64,000 nucleotides of DNA. Source: Oncomelania hupensis. Taxonomy: Eukaryota > Mollusca > Gastropoda > Littorinimorpha > Pomatiopsidae. Position 1 is the stretch's first letter, and the number at the start of each line of letters is the position of its first letter. The DNA lies in NCBI GenBank assembly GCA_036898135.1, contig CM072512.1:10352428-10416427 (forward strand). Direction: 5' to 3'. Below are positions 22,136 to 34,928 of the stretch, piece by piece. The notes beneath the pieces are model-generated. The model had not been told where the DNA came from and searched no databases. It saw nothing but the letters and a program-made list of their open reading frames with translations. A program made the position numbers and the translations under genes.

Positions 22136-25100
22136 ATGTCGGACCCAGTGGCCTTGAGATTGCGCTTCAAGGAACTAGGAGAAGCTTTACACTTAGCAGG
22201 GGCAGACCTAATTGCGTATATCAATGCAGAGGTAGAGAAACAGGAAGCTAAGGCAGAGAGAGCAGCAGAGAGAGAGGCGAAGAAACTCGAAGCAGAACAG
22301 AGAAAAGCAGAACTAGAAGCAGAGCAGAAGAAATTAGAGGCAGAGAGAGAAACGAGGAAATTAGAATTAGAAGCAGAGCAGAAGAAATTAGAAGCAGAGC
22401 AGAAGAAATTAGAATTAGAAGGAGAACAGAAGAAGGCAGCATTAGCAGCAGAGAGAGAAGCAGAAGTTAGGAAATGGGAGTATGAGCGGGCAGAAAAAGA
22501 AAAAGAGAGGGAAGAAAAGGAAAAAGAAAGACAGCATGAGTTAGAGCTAAGAAGATTGGGATCAGGAGCTTCAAGTTCTTCCCCAACCCCTCCCCACTCA
22601 GATCAGCTAGAGGTAGCATCCAACCCTGTACAAGGAATGTCATTTCCACTGGGAACATTCAATGAGAGAGAAGAAGGTCTAGATCTCTATCTGACTAGGT
22701 TTGAGCGTCTAGCAACAGAGTATAAACTAGATCCCACTCATTGGTCTTTTAAGCTTAGTCAAGGGCTTAGAGGAAAGGCTTATGACATCTACAGTAAGCT
22801 ACCGACTGACAGAGTGACTGACTATCACAAAGTAAAAGAGGCACTCCTAACGGGATTCGAACTGACAGGAGAATGCTACCGGCAAAAGTTCCGCACCAAC
22901 CGGAGAGTGAAAGGAGAGAGCTATGCGCAGTTCGCGGATCGGTTGTCCACAACGCTGGATAAGTGGATTAGCCAGTCAGCCACGGCTAAAACGTATGATG
23001 GACTGACAGAACTGTTAGTATGGGAACAGCTACGGGAAACCATGACCCCCGAGCTGAGAACATTCTCAGTAGAGCAGGGCGCGGAAAGACTAGAAGATCT
23101 GGTCAAGGTCGCAGATAGGTACGTGGCCGCCCACGGAGAAGCCAAGAGCTTCAGGCGAGACCTAAAGCCTAACGGGAAAGAGGCACAGAAACGAAGCCCT
23201 AACCGGGAAGAGCGCACCGCGAATAAGCCGAATAACCCCAGACCTGGGCAAAATAAAGGACCCAACACGGAATTCGGGAAAAGAGGTCCTGCAGAACAGA
23301 GACGGTATTGTTCGTTCTGCAACAGAAACAATCACTCCACCGCAGAATGTTTCAAGTTGGCCGCACAACGTAGGGAAGAGCGCGAAAGCCGGCCAGCGCA
23401 CAGAGTTCTAACTCAAAGCAGCGGTAACAAGCCACACACGATCGGAGATCACCCCTCGGTGACAGACACGGTCAAGGTCAACGGAAAAGAAGCGAACTGT
23501 CTGTATGACACAGGTCTATCATACGACGCGATAGTTAGCGAATCTCTTGTATCGCACGCGGACTTGACGGACAAGACAGTCGACTTACAAGGAGCAGACT
23601 TGACGAAACCGACGACTACTTGCCCAATAGCTTGGATCGAAGTAGAGAGTAGGTACGTCACAGGACGAATCCAAGCAGCTGTGTTACAGAAACCCCTGTA
23701 TGATCTAGTGCTAGGTTGTAGGTATGTGTTCTTAGGCACGCCCCCCAAAACTGTAGAGATAGCTGCAGTGCAAACTAGGGCCCAAGCTAAAACCCAACCA
23801 CCCCAGCCCGAGTTCGCTCCGAATCCAGGACTCGAAGAGATCAAAACAGCACAGAAAGAAGACACCTCGATAGCGAAGTGCTTCCAGAAGCTACCCAAGG
23901 CGCACACACCCCCGCACAAGGGAGACTTCTACATGGAAGAGGGAGTTCTACATCGACAAGGAGATGGAGATCACACCCAACTAGTACTACCAGCCACCCT
24001 TCGAGCCCAAGTACTAGAATTAGGCCACAGCATGCCACTCAGCGGACACATGGGAATTGGAGCCACAGTGCAGAGAATCAGCGCACACTACTATTGGCCA
24101 GGAATCACGGAGGATGTCAAACGCTACGTGAAATCTTGCCACCAATGTCAACGATATTCCCCGCGACATCACACCGTACCAGTTACCTTAGGACCATCAG
24201 TAGTAGTCGGCGTGCCATTCCAGCAAGTCTCAGTAGACATAGTAGGACCACTGCCCATGACCAAGAAGCGGAACAGATTTCTACTCACACTCGTCGACGC
24301 ATGTACGATGTGGTGCGAAGCAGTCCCGTTGCCAGCGATTGACACCAAGAAGATTGCAGATGCACTCATCGCCATCTTTACCAGAGTCGGATTCCCGGAC
24401 AGCATTAGAACGGACAACGGATCTCAGTTCACCGGCCGCCTGATGCAAGACGTGTTCGAGTCGATACAAGTTCATCACATTCGCACACCACCATACCACC
24501 CAGCCAGCAACGGACAAGTAGAAAGACTGAATGGAACCCTTCTCACCATACTCAGGAAAGTCGCAGACGACAATCCAGAAGCGTGGGACACCTACGTGAA
24601 TGCGGCACTGTTCGCATATAGAGAAACGCCCCATGCAGCCACAGGCTACACCCCGTCAACATTGCTATTCGGCAGACCTCTAGCAGGACCGCTAGAAGCC
24701 CTACGCAGAAGTTGGACGGAGGCCAAGATAGACGACACACCAAGAGGTGCCACCAAGTACGTCGCAGACCTGCAGGAAACCCTCAAAGCAACGTGGAAGA
24801 AAGCTGGTGAAGCACTGAAGAAGGCAAGAGCCCGTCAGGCGAAGTACTACAACCGCCACGCGAAGGACAGAGAACTGCAAGTCGGCGATCAAGTGCTACT
24901 CTTACTACCAAGTGGAACCAACAAGCTGGACATCGCTTGGAGAGGACCGTACCGGGTGACTGCCAAGAAATCCAAGACAGTCTACCAAATAGAGGTAAAC
25001 GGGAGAACCCGATACCACCACATTAATCTCCTCAAGAAGTATACGGACCGACCAGCGACCCCCAGCACTCACAACTTGCTAGCCATCGCCATTGCGGAAG

Positions 25101-26644
25101 AAGGAGAAAGCATGGAGACCAATGCAGTAGAGTATCCCCTGCACTCCAAAGAAACCTACAAAGACGTGATACTCAACGGAGACCTAGCCGCTAAACAGCA
25201 ACAGCAAGTACTACAGGTCATTCGACAACATCAGACTGTGCTAACAGACCGACCAGGGAGGACAGACCTCGTCGAAGTAACCTTAACGGTGACCGACCCA
25301 ACACCCGTCCGCCAGAAGCTCTACCCGATGCCACTGTCGCAGCAGCGAGCCATCAAGGAAGAGATAGACACCTTACTGGCAGCCGGAATCATCTCAGAGT
25401 CTACCTCACCCTACAGCGCAGGCACGGTATTGTTGCGAAAACCCAACGGAGAGCACCGACTGTGCATCGACTTCAGACTCCTGAATGCCGTAACGCAATT
25501 CCAGCCAGAGCCACTCCCGGACCAGACAGACCTATTTGCCAAGCTACAGCGAGCGAAGTACTTCTCACGCATCGACCTCAGCAAAGGATACTACCAGATA
25601 CCAGTGCATCCAAAAGTCCGAAAGTACCTAGCGTTTAGCACTATGGAAGGACACTTCGAGTTCAACGTACTTCCATTCGGACTCCACAACGCACCCAGCA
25701 TCTTCAGCGCCATGATGCGGAAACTCCTGGCACCCCTGAGCAGCGAGCACCTACACTCGTTTATGGACGACATCCTCATCGCAACACCTACGTGGGAGGA
25801 ACATGTCACGCTCCTACAACAACTACTCGCCCGCCTCAGAGACACGGGATTGACGGCAAGACCCACCAAATGTCAGATTGGATTCACCGAACTAGAATTT
25901 CTGGGACACACCATCAGTCAAGGAAGCCTGCGACCGGTAGAAAAGACAGTGAAACGCCTACTCGACGCTCCTAGGCCCAAGACAAAGAAGGAAGTGCAGT
26001 CATTTCTAGGACTCTGCGGCTTCTACCAGAAGTTCATCCCCAACTACAACAGCATCGCCGTACCACTGACAAATGGAACCCGGAAAATCGCCCCGGACAA
26101 AGTTGTATGGACAGCCGAATGCGAGACAGCATTCCAAACACTCAAGGACAGAATGACATCGGCGCCAGTACTCCACCTACCCGATTTGACTCAGCCATTC
26201 GTTCTTCGCACCGACGCAAGCGACTTAGGCCTCGGAGCAGTACTGCTACAGCGCGACCCCAAGAATGCGGAGACGCTATTCCCCGTCGCCTACGCCAGCA
26301 GAAAATTGAGACCCGCCGAGACCCACTACGCCACGTCGGAGAAAGAATGTCTTGGACTAGTCTGGGCCATTCAGAAATTCCAACTCTACCTGTATGGGAC
26401 CCACTTCACAGTTCAGGTGGACCATCAACCACTATCGTTCCTGGCAGCCTCCAAGTCTTTGAACTCTCGCCTGATGCGATGGGCATTCACCCTTCAGGCA
26501 TACTCATTCCAAATCGAGTACATCCCCGGCAAGGAAAACCACGGAGCCGACTACCTCAGTCGCCATCTCGTGGAGGACACAGCAGCTGTCGCCCACCCAA
26601 CACAACTAAGGGCCACAGCACCAGAATTCGTCCCCGCCCAATAA
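22136..26644 (+). CDS. gag-pol: Family A unit 2 Gag-Pol polyprotein (1502 aa)
   Basis: Same length and domain order as unit 1: coiled coil, Gag core, CCHC knuckle, DTG protease, HHCC and D,D-35-E integrase, GPY/F module, RT with FMDD, RNase H. The frame is complete, with the ATG at 22136. Compared with unit 1 it has G at 23230, A at 24264 (Lys instead of Met in the early integrase core) and C at 26540 (His instead of Asn near the RNase H end). Unit 3 shares all three states, so units 2 and 3 are the closest pair. It lies between LTR2 and LTR3 with no host DNA between units. Confidence 0.96.
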   Translation: MSDPVALRLRFKELGEALHLAGADLIAYINAEVEKQEAKAERAAEREAKKLEAEQRKAELEAEQKKLEAERETRKLELEAEQKKLEAEQKKLELEGEQKKAALAAEREAEVRKWEYERAEKEKEREEKEKERQHELELRRLGSGASSSSPTPPHSDQLEVASNPVQGMSFPLGTFNEREEGLDLYLTRFERLATEYKLDPTHWSFKLSQGLRGKAYDIYSKLPTDRVTDYHKVKEALLTGFELTGECYRQKFRTNRRVKGESYAQFADRLSTTLDKWISQSATAKTYDGLTELLVWEQLRETMTPELRTFSVEQGAERLEDLVKVADRYVAAHGEAKSFRRDLKPNGKEAQKRSPNREERTANKPNNPRPGQNKGPNTEFGKRGPAEQRRYCSFCNRNNHSTAECFKLAAQRREERESRPAHRVLTQSSGNKPHTIGDHPSVTDTVKVNGKEANCLYDTGLSYDAIVSESLVSHADLTDKTVDLQGADLTKPTTTCPIAWIEVESRYVTGRIQAAVLQKPLYDLVLGCRYVFLGTPPKTVEIAAVQTRAQAKTQPPQPEFAPNPGLEEIKTAQKEDTSIAKCFQKLPKAHTPPHKGDFYMEEGVLHRQGDGDHTQLVLPATLRAQVLELGHSMPLSGHMGIGATVQRISAHYYWPGITEDVKRYVKSCHQCQRYSPRHHTVPVTLGPSVVVGVPFQQVSVDIVGPLPMTKKRNRFLLTLVDACTMWCEAVPLPAIDTKKIADALIAIFTRVGFPDSIRTDNGSQFTGRLMQDVFESIQVHHIRTPPYHPASNGQVERLNGTLLTILRKVADDNPEAWDTYVNAALFAYRETPHAATGYTPSTLLFGRPLAGPLEALRRSWTEAKIDDTPRGATKYVADLQETLKATWKKAGEALKKARARQAKYYNRHAKDRELQVGDQVLLLLPSGTNKLDIAWRGPYRVTAKKSKTVYQIEVNGRTRYHHINLLKKYTDRPATPSTHNLLAIAIAEEGESMETNAVEYPLHSKETYKDVILNGDLAAKQQQQVLQVIRQHQTVLTDRPGRTDLVEVTLTVTDPTPVRQKLYPMPLSQQRAIKEEIDTLLAAGIISESTSPYSAGTVLLRKPNGEHRLCIDFRLLNAVTQFQPEPLPDQTDLFAKLQRAKYFSRIDLSKGYYQIPVHPKVRKYLAFSTMEGHFEFNVLPFGLHNAPSIFSAMMRKLLAPLSSEHLHSFMDDILIATPTWEEHVTLLQQLLARLRDTGLTARPTKCQIGFTELEFLGHTISQGSLRPVEKTVKRLLDAPRPKTKKEVQSFLGLCGFYQKFIPNYNSIAVPLTNGTRKIAPDKVVWTAECETAFQTLKDRMTSAPVLHLPDLTQPFVLRTDASDLGLGAVLLQRDPKNAETLFPVAYASRKLRPAETHYATSEKECLGLVWAIQKFQLYLYGTHFTVQVDHQPLSFLAASKSLNSRLMRWAFTLQAYSFQIEYIPGKENHGADYLSRHLVEDTAAVAHPTQLRATAPEFVPAQ

Positions 26645-26812
26645 AAACCCTGTCACTAGTGGCCATAGCTACCTGGCACAGCATTGCAGCTCAGGTAGAG
26701 CAACTTAATTAGTTTGTAAATAGGACCCTAGGATAGTGCAGTGTTAAACTAGGCTCTGTAGTAGAAAAAGGTCGAATCCAGTAGTCATCGCCTTTTTTCA
26801 GTTGAGGGAGCC

Positions 26813-28343
26813 TGTCACGAACTGGCTAGCTTTAACTCTGCACATTTACTATTTAGCCTTGTGTAGTTTTTGTAATAGTAGAGAGTCAGTATATAACACA
26901 GCAGCAATAAAAGTACACACCGCGAGCCCGACCCACGCCGCGTAGTGAATCAGCACTGTGTGCGAGAGTCGTAAATATTTTAACCAATGACCAGCAGGCT
27001 AAGTGGGTAGAGCAGTTTTGACTGTGTCAGAGCCTAACACAGTTTGAATCAGTCGTGTGTGAGACGAGGGAGAAGTAACATCTACTTAGCTAGCAGAGAA
27101 CTATCTTCACTCATAGACCAGGAAGCAGGACTTAGAATCTTAGAATTCTCTCAAGTCAACACGGGCCTGAACTTGTCAGACAGGTAAATGAACACCCTTC
27201 TGTTTCATCGTGATATATTTATATTATTGTGGAAATTATGTTTGAAGAATTTGCTATGCATAAATGTGAATTGTTAATCCGAATTTGCCGTACCACGTGG
27301 AAGAGCCGTCCACGAGGTTCAACACGACCGGTTGCGCCGCCATGTTGTATACCATACGGAACCACTGTTGTTTAACTTATATGTATGTTTGCAGACCAGT
27401 GGCTGTACCACTGAATGTTTATATTATTATTAATTCTGGATGTGTATAGTTAGCCACGATTGATATTTATGTATGTATAGGAATTTAGAGTGAGATTCCA
27501 GTGGAACCCGGAAGTAGCAGAATGTTCGTCGCTTATGTATAGAGATGTGGAGCTATCACTGAGGGCTACTTGGCTTTCAGTGAGACGCTCTGCACAAACC
27601 GATTATTCAGGGTTGTGCAGAATTTCGTCTCTTATATTACAGACGAGCAGGCGAGCTATCCCGAGCTATCCCGAGCTATCCTGTGCTTCCCACTCCACAG
27701 AAACGACTAGTTGGTTGAGGATCCTCTACCGCACAAGACGGAAAGAGCTGCCTTGAAAGACACCCTGTCAGACCCCACAGCGTGGCAAGGGAACCCAACT
27801 ACACAACTACAAAGGTGTACCAGAAGCTACCTCACAGAAGGACTTCGACCGCACCATAAGAAAGTTAAGTGTACACCCAGAAGTGCACTTAAACTGATCA
27901 TAACAGGACCACAGTAGTCCAACTCTTCAGAAACTGTAAAACGGACCACAGTAGTCCAAATCTACATGAAATATTATAGCAAGTGCCCGAGGAAGATATA
28001 ACAGCTGCCTAGACTATCAGCGATCGAACTATTAGCAGTGACTGAGACTTTTTAAGTTAGATTAGTACTTAGAGAATCTTGTATAGAGTAGAAGAAATAA
28101 ATGTGTGATTTTAACTGTTATCAAGTGGCTGGACTACATATGATTCATAGCCGTGTGAAAGCTAGTGTGACAGTAATCTTTTACCATTTTTCTATCTATT
28201 TCTGTATCCCAACCTTAACACAGAACGAGCTAAACAAATAAATTTATTAAAGTAATTCATAGGGTGACTTACTAGCAGTTCCCACCGAATAAACGTGAGG
28301 GTCCATAATTCCATTGTGCAGAGCCCATAAACCCCACGTGACA
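26813..28343 (+). repeat. Family A LTR 3 (shared by units 2 and 3)
   Basis: 1531 bp, same ends as LTR1; no flanking target duplication. Confidence 0.95.
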
Positions 28344-28711
28344 CTTTAATTGGCGAGCCTGCCAGGATCTGTGGATAATAGGAATTGGGTATAACCGGAT
28401 CTAAGTACAATAAAATTAGATAACAGTAGGAGTAGTAGAATAACTTAGAATAGTGGTAACAAGGACTAATCAGTTTGGGTGCACTATTCTTTAGTTAAAA
28501 ACGTTTTTGCTTCAAATATTTTTGTGCCTGTATGTTGCATTGTTCTTTTGCAGGTTTTGCTTAAGTAACTGTTGTATGCCATTTGACTTTTGTTTTATTC
28601 TATTATTGATTACGAATTTTATGGTCTTTGCATTGTTGTTATTGACTTGCAATATTGCTAGTGTTTTGGTATTCCACGTGATTCAGAGGTTGTTCATAGA
28701 CACGTTTGGCA

Positions 28712-31700
28712 ATGTCGGACCCAGTGGCCTTGAGATTGCGCTTCAAGGAACTAGGAGAAGCTTTACACTTAGCAGGGGCAGACCTAATTGCGTATATCAA
28801 TGCAGAGGTAGAGAAACAGGAAGCTAAGGCAGAGAGAGCAGCAGAGAGAGAGGCGAAGAAACTCGAAGCAGAACAGAGAAAAGCAGAACTAGAAGCAGAG
28901 CAGAAGAAATTAGAGGCAGAGAGAGAAACGAGGAAATTAGAATTAGAAGCAGAGCAGAAGAAATTAGAAGCAGAGCAGAAGAAATTAGAATTAGAAGGAG
29001 AACAGAAGAAGGCAGCATTAGCAGCAGAGAGAGAAGCAGAAGTTAGGAAATGGGAGTATGAGCGGGCAGAAAAAGAAAAAGAGAGGGAAGAAAAGGAAAA
29101 AGAAAGACAGCATGAGTTAGAGCTAAGAAGATTGGGATCAGGAGCTTCAAGTTCTTCCCCAACCCCTCCCCACTCAGATCAGCTAGAGGTAGCATCCAAC
29201 CCTGTACAAGGAATGTCATTTCCACTGGGAACATTCAATGAGAGAGAAGAAGGTCTAGATCTCTATCTGACTAGGTTTGAGCGTCTAGCAACAGAGTATA
29301 AACTAGATCCCACTCATTGGTCTTTTAAGCTTAGTCAAGGGCTTAGAGGAAAGGCTTATGACATCTACAGTAAGCTACCGACTGACAGAGTGACTGACTA
29401 TCACAAAGTAAAAGAGGCACTCCTAACGGGATTCGAACTGACAGGAGAATGCTACCGGCAAAAGTTCCGCACCAACCGGAGAGTAAAAGGAGAGAGCTAT
29501 GCGCAGTTCGCGGATCGGTTGTCCACAACGCTGGATAAGTGGATTAGCCAGTCAGCCACGGCTAAAACGTATGATGGACTGACAGAACTGTTAGTATGGG
29601 AACAGCTACGGGAAACCATGACCCCCGAGCTGAGAACATTCTCAGTAGAGCAGGGCGCGGAAAGACTAGAAGATCTGGTCAAGGTCGCAGATAGGTACGT
29701 GGCCGCCCACGGAGAAGCCAAGAGCTTCAGGCGAGACCTAAAGCCTAACGGGAAAGAGGCACAGAAACGAAGCCCTAACCGGGAAGAGCGCACCGCGAAT
29801 AAGCCGAATAACCCCAGACCTGGGCAAAATAAAGGACCCAACACGGAATTCGGGAAAAGAGGTCCTGCAGAACAGAGACGGTATTGTTCGTTCTGCAACA
29901 GAAACAATCACTCCACCGCAGAATGTTTCAAGTTGGCCGCACAACGTAGGGAAGAGCGCGAAAGCCGGCCAGCGCACAGAGTTCTAACTCAAAGCAGCGG
30001 TAACAAGCCACACACGATCGGAGATCACCCCTCGGTGACAGACACGGTCAAGGTCAACGGAAAAGAAGCGAACTGTCTGTATGACACAGGTCTATCATAC
30101 GACGCGATAGTTAGCGAATCTCTTGTATCGCACGCGGACTTGACGGACAAGTAAGACAGTCGACTTACAAGGAGCAGACTTGACGAAACCGACGACTACT
30201 TGCCCAATAGCTTGGATCGAAGTAGAGAGTAGGTACGTCACAGGACGAATCCAAGCAGCTGTGTTACAGAAACCCCTGTATGATCTAGTGCTAGGTTGTA
30301 GGTATGTGTTCTTAGGCACGCCCCCCAAAACTGTAGAGATAGCTGCAGTGCAAACTAGGGCCCAAGCTAAAACCCAACCACCCCAGCCCGAGTTCGCTCC
30401 GAATCCAGGACTCGAAGAGATCAAAACAGCACAGAAAGAAGACACCTCGATAGCGAAGTGCTTCCAGAAGCTACCCAAGGCGCACACACCCCCGCACAAG
30501 GGAGACTTCTACATGGAAGAGGGAGTTCTACATCGACAAGGAGATGGAGATCACACCCAACTAGTACTACCAGCCACCCTTCGAGCCCAAGTACTAGAAT
30601 TAGGCCACAGCATGCCACTCAGCGGACACATGGGAATTGGAGCCACAGTGCAGAGAATCAGCGCACACTACTATTGGCCAGGAATCACGGAGGATGTCAA
30701 ACGCTACGTGAAATCTTGCCACCAATGTCAACGATATTCCCCGCGACATCACACCGTACCAGTTACCTTAGGACCATCAGTAGTAGTCGGCGTGCCATTC
30801 CAGCAAGTCTCAGTAGACATAGTAGGACCACTGCCCATGACCAAGAAGCGGAACAGATTTCTACTCACACTCGTCGACGCATGTACGATGTGGTGCGAAG
30901 CAGTCCCGTTGCCAGCGATTGACACCAAGAAGATTGCAGATGCACTCATCGCCATCTTTACCAGAGTCGGATTCCCGGACAGCATTAGAACGGACAACGG
31001 ATCTCAGTTCACCGGCCGCCTGATGCAAGACGTGTTCGAGTCGATACAAGTTCATCACATTCGCACACCACCATACCACCCAGCCAGCAACGGACAAGTA
31101 GAAAGACTGAATGGAACCCTTCTCACCATACTCAGGAAAGTCGCAGACGACAATCCAGAAGCGTGGGACACCTACGTGAATGCGGCACTGTTCGCATATA
31201 GAGAAACGCCCCATGCAGCCACAGGCTACACCCCGTCAACATTGCTATTCGGCAGACCTCTAGCAGGACCGCTAGAAGCCCTACGCAGAAGTTGGACGGA
31301 GGCCAAGATAGACGACACACCAAGAGGTGCCACCAAGTACGTCGCAGACCTGCAGGAAACCCTCAAAGCAACGTGGAAGAAAGCTGGTGAAGCACTGAAG
31401 AAGGCAAGAGCCCGTCAGGCGAAGTACTACAACCGCCACGCGAAGGACAGAGAACTGCAAGTCGGCGATCAAGTGCTACTCTTACTACCAAGTGGAACCA
31501 ACAAGCTGGACATCGCTTGGAGAGGACCGTACCGGGTGACTGCCAAGAAATCCAAGACAGTCTACCAAATAGAGGTAAACGGGAGAACCCGATACCACCA
31601 CATTAATCTCCTCAAGAAGTATACGGACCGACCAGCGACCCCCAGCACTCACAACTTGCTAGCCATCGCCATTGCGGAAGAAGGAGAAAGCATGGAGACC

Positions 31701-33224
31701 AATGCAGTAGAGTATCCCCTGCACTCCAAAGAAACCTACAAAGACGTGATACTCAACGGAGACCTAGCCGCTAAACAGCAACAGCAAGTACTACAGGTCA
31801 TTCGACAACATCAGACTGTGCTAACAGACCGACCAGGGAGGACAGACCTCGTCGAAGTAACCTTAACGGTGACCGACCCAACACCCGTCCGCCAGAAGCT
31901 CTACCCGATGCCACTGTCGCAGCAGCGAGCCATCAAGGAAGAGATAGACACCTTACTGGCAGCCGGAATCATCTCAGAGTCTACCTCACCCTACAGCGCA
32001 GGCACGGTATTGTTGCGAAAACCCAACGGAGAGCACCGACTGTGCATCGACTTCAGACTCCTGAATGCCGTAACGCAATTCCAGCCAGAGCCACTCCCGG
32101 ACCAGACAGACCTATTTGCCAAGCTACAGCGAGCGAAGTACTTCTCACGCATCGACCTCAGCAAAGGATACTACCAGATACCAGTGCATCCAAAAGTCCG
32201 AAAGTACCTAGCGTTTAGCACTATGGAAGGACACTTCGAGTTCAACGTACTTCCATTCGGACTCCACAACGCACCCAGCATCTTCAGCGCCATGATGCGG
32301 AAACTCCTGGCACCCCTGAGCAGCGAGCACCTACACTCGTTTATGGACGACATCCTCATCGCAACACCTACGTGGGAGGAACATGTCACGCTCCTACAAC
32401 AACTACTCGCCCGCCTCAGAGACACGGGATTGACGGCAAGACCCACCAAATGTCAGATTGGATTCACCGAACTAGAATTTCTGGGACACACCATCAGTCA
32501 AGGAAGCCTGCGACCGGTAGAAAAGACAGTGAAACGCCTACTCGACGCTCCTAGGCCCAAGACAAAGAAGGAAGTGCAGTCATTTCTAGGACTCTGCGGC
32601 TTCTACCAGAAGTTCATCCCCAACTACAACAGCATCGCCGTACCACTGACAAATGGAACCCGGAAAATCGCCCCGGACAAAGTTGTATGGACAGCCGAAT
32701 GCGAGACAGCATTCCAAACACTCAAGGACAGAATGACATCGGCGCCAGTACTCCACCTACCCGATTTGACTCAGCCATTCGTTCTTCGCACCGACGCAAG
32801 CGACTTAGGCCTCGGAGCAGTACTGCTACAGCGCGACCCCAAGAATGCGGAGACGCTATTCCCCGTCGCCTACGCCAGCAGAAAATTGAGACCCGCCGAG
32901 ACCCACTACGCCACGTCGGAGAAAGAATGTCTTGGACTAGTCTGGGCCATTCAGAAATTCCAACTCTACCTGTATGGGACCCACTTCACAGTTCAGGTGG
33001 ACCATCAACCACTATCGTTCCTGGCAGCCTCCAAGTCTTTGAACTCTCGCCTGATGCGATGGGCATTCACCCTTCAGGCATACTCATTCCAAATCGAGTA
33101 CATCCCCGGCAAGGAAAACCACGGAGCCGACTACCTCAGTCGCCATCTCGTGGAGGACACAGCAGCTGTCGCCCACCCAACACAACTAAGGGCCACAGCA
33201 CCAGAATTCGTCCCCGCCCAATAA
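28712..33224 (+). pseudogene. gag-pol: Family A unit 3 gag-pol, frameshifted
   Basis: As units 1 and 2, but four extra bases (TAAG at about 30152-30155) create an immediate stop and a frameshift just after the protease domain. The first part ends at 30154 (Gag plus protease). The remaining frame, with integrase, RT and RNase H, is open to 33224 but has no proper start. Private changes also occur at 28503 (T to G, leader) and 29485 (G to A, silent). The break makes this unit depend on others for integrase and RT. The four bases resemble a small local duplication. The damage looks recent because the downstream frame is otherwise intact. Confidence 0.95.
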
Positions 33225-33392
33225 AAACCCTGTCACTAGTGGCCATAGCTACCTGGCACAGCATTGCAGCTCAGGTAGAGCAACTTAATTAGTTTGTAAA
33301 TAGGACCCTAGGATAGTGCAGTGTTAAACTAGGCTCTGTAGTAGAAAAAGGTCGAATCCAGTAGTCATCGCCTTTTTTCAGTTGAGGGAGCC

Positions 33393-34923
33393 TGTCACGA
33401 ACTGGCTAGCTTTAACTCTGCACATTTACTATTTAGCCTTGTGTAGTTTTTGTAATAGTAGAGAGTCAGTATATAACACAGCAGCAATAAAAGTACACAC
33501 CGCGAGCCCGACCCACGCCGCGTAGTGAATCAGCACTGTGTGCGAGAGTCGTAAATATTTTAACCAATGACCAGCAGGCTAAGTGGGTAGAGCAGTTTTG
33601 ACTGTGTCAGAGCCTAACACAGTTTGAATCAGTCGTGTGTGAGACGAGGGAGAAGTAACATCTACTTAGCTAGCAGAGAACTATCTTCACTCATAGACCA
33701 GGAAGCAGGACTTAGAATCTTAGAATTCTCTCAAGTCAACACGGGCCTGAACTTGTCAGACAGGTAAATGAACACCCTTCTGTTTCATCGTGATATATTT
33801 ATATTATTGTGGAAATTATGTTTGAAGAATTTGCTATGCATAAATGTGAATTGTTAATCCGAATTTGCCGTACCACGTGGAAGAGCCGTCCACGAGGTTC
33901 AACACGACCGGTTGCGCCGCCATGTTGTATACCATACGGAACCACTGTTGTTTAACTTATATGTATGTTTGCAGACCAGTGGCTGTACCACTGAATGTTT
34001 ATATTATTATTAATTCTGGATGTGTATAGTTAGCCACGATTGATATTTATGTATGTATAGGAATTTAGAGTGAGATTCCAGTGGAACCCGGAAGTAGCAG
34101 AATGTTCGTCGCTTATGTATAGAGATGTGGAGCTATCACTGAGGGCTACTTGGCTTTCAGTGAGACGCTCTGCACAAACCGATTATTCAGGGTTGTGCAG
34201 AATTTCGTCTCTTATATTACAGACGAGCAGGCGAGCTATCCCGAGCTATCCCGAGCTATCCTGTGCTTCCCACTCCACAGAAACGACTAGTTGGTTGAGG
34301 ATCCTCTACCGCACAAGACGGAAAGAGCTGCCTTGAAAGACACCCTGTCAGACCCCACAGCGTGGCAAGGGAACCCAACTACACAACTACAAAGGTGTAC
34401 CAGAAGCTACCTCACAGAAGGACTTCGACCGCACCATAAGAAAGTTAAGTGTACACCCAGAAGTGCACTTAAACTGATCATAACAGGACCACAGTAGTCC
34501 AACTCTTCAGAAACTGTAAAACGGACCACAGTAGTCCAAATCTACATGAAATATTATAGCAAGTGCCCGAGGAAGATATAACAGCTGCCTAGACTATCAG
34601 CGATCGAACTATTAGCAGTGACTGAGACTTTTTAAGTTAGATTAGTACTTAGAGAATCTTGTATAGAGTAGAAGAAATAAATGTGTGATTTTAACTGTTA
34701 TCAAGTGGCTGGACTACATATGATTCATAGCCGTGTGAAAGCTAGTGTGACAGTAATCTTTTACCATTTTTCTATCTATTTCTGTATCCCAACCTTAACA
34801 CAGAACGAGCTAAACAAATAAATTTATTAAAGTAATTCATAGGGTGACTTACTAGCAGTTCCCACCGAATAAACGTGAGGGTCCATAATTCCATTGTGCA
34901 GAGCCCATAAACCCCACGTGACA
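33393..34923 (+). repeat. Family A LTR 4 (3' end of array)
   Basis: 1531 bp, ending CACGTGACA and followed by the target duplication ATCTC at 34924-34928, after which family B gag resumes. Confidence 0.95.
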
Positions 34924-34928
34924 ATCTC

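Larger units (their letters stand above)
13661..34923 (+). mobile_element. Triple tandem array of family A Ty3/gypsy (Gmr1-like) elements sharing LTRs
   Basis: The structure is LTR1-body1-LTR2-body2-LTR3-body3-LTR4, with periods of 6576, 6576 and 6580 bp. All four LTRs are 1531 bp, start TGTCACGAACTGG and end CACGTGACA, and look identical by eye. Only the outermost ends are flanked by the host duplication ATCTC; no duplication exists between units. This indicates one insertion followed by unequal LTR-LTR recombination, or integration of a multimer, rather than three insertions. Units 1 and 2 have an uninterrupted gag-pol frame and unit 3 is frameshifted. Assembly error in near-identical 6.6-kb repeats cannot be excluded, but private variants distinguish the units. 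Confidence 0.95.
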
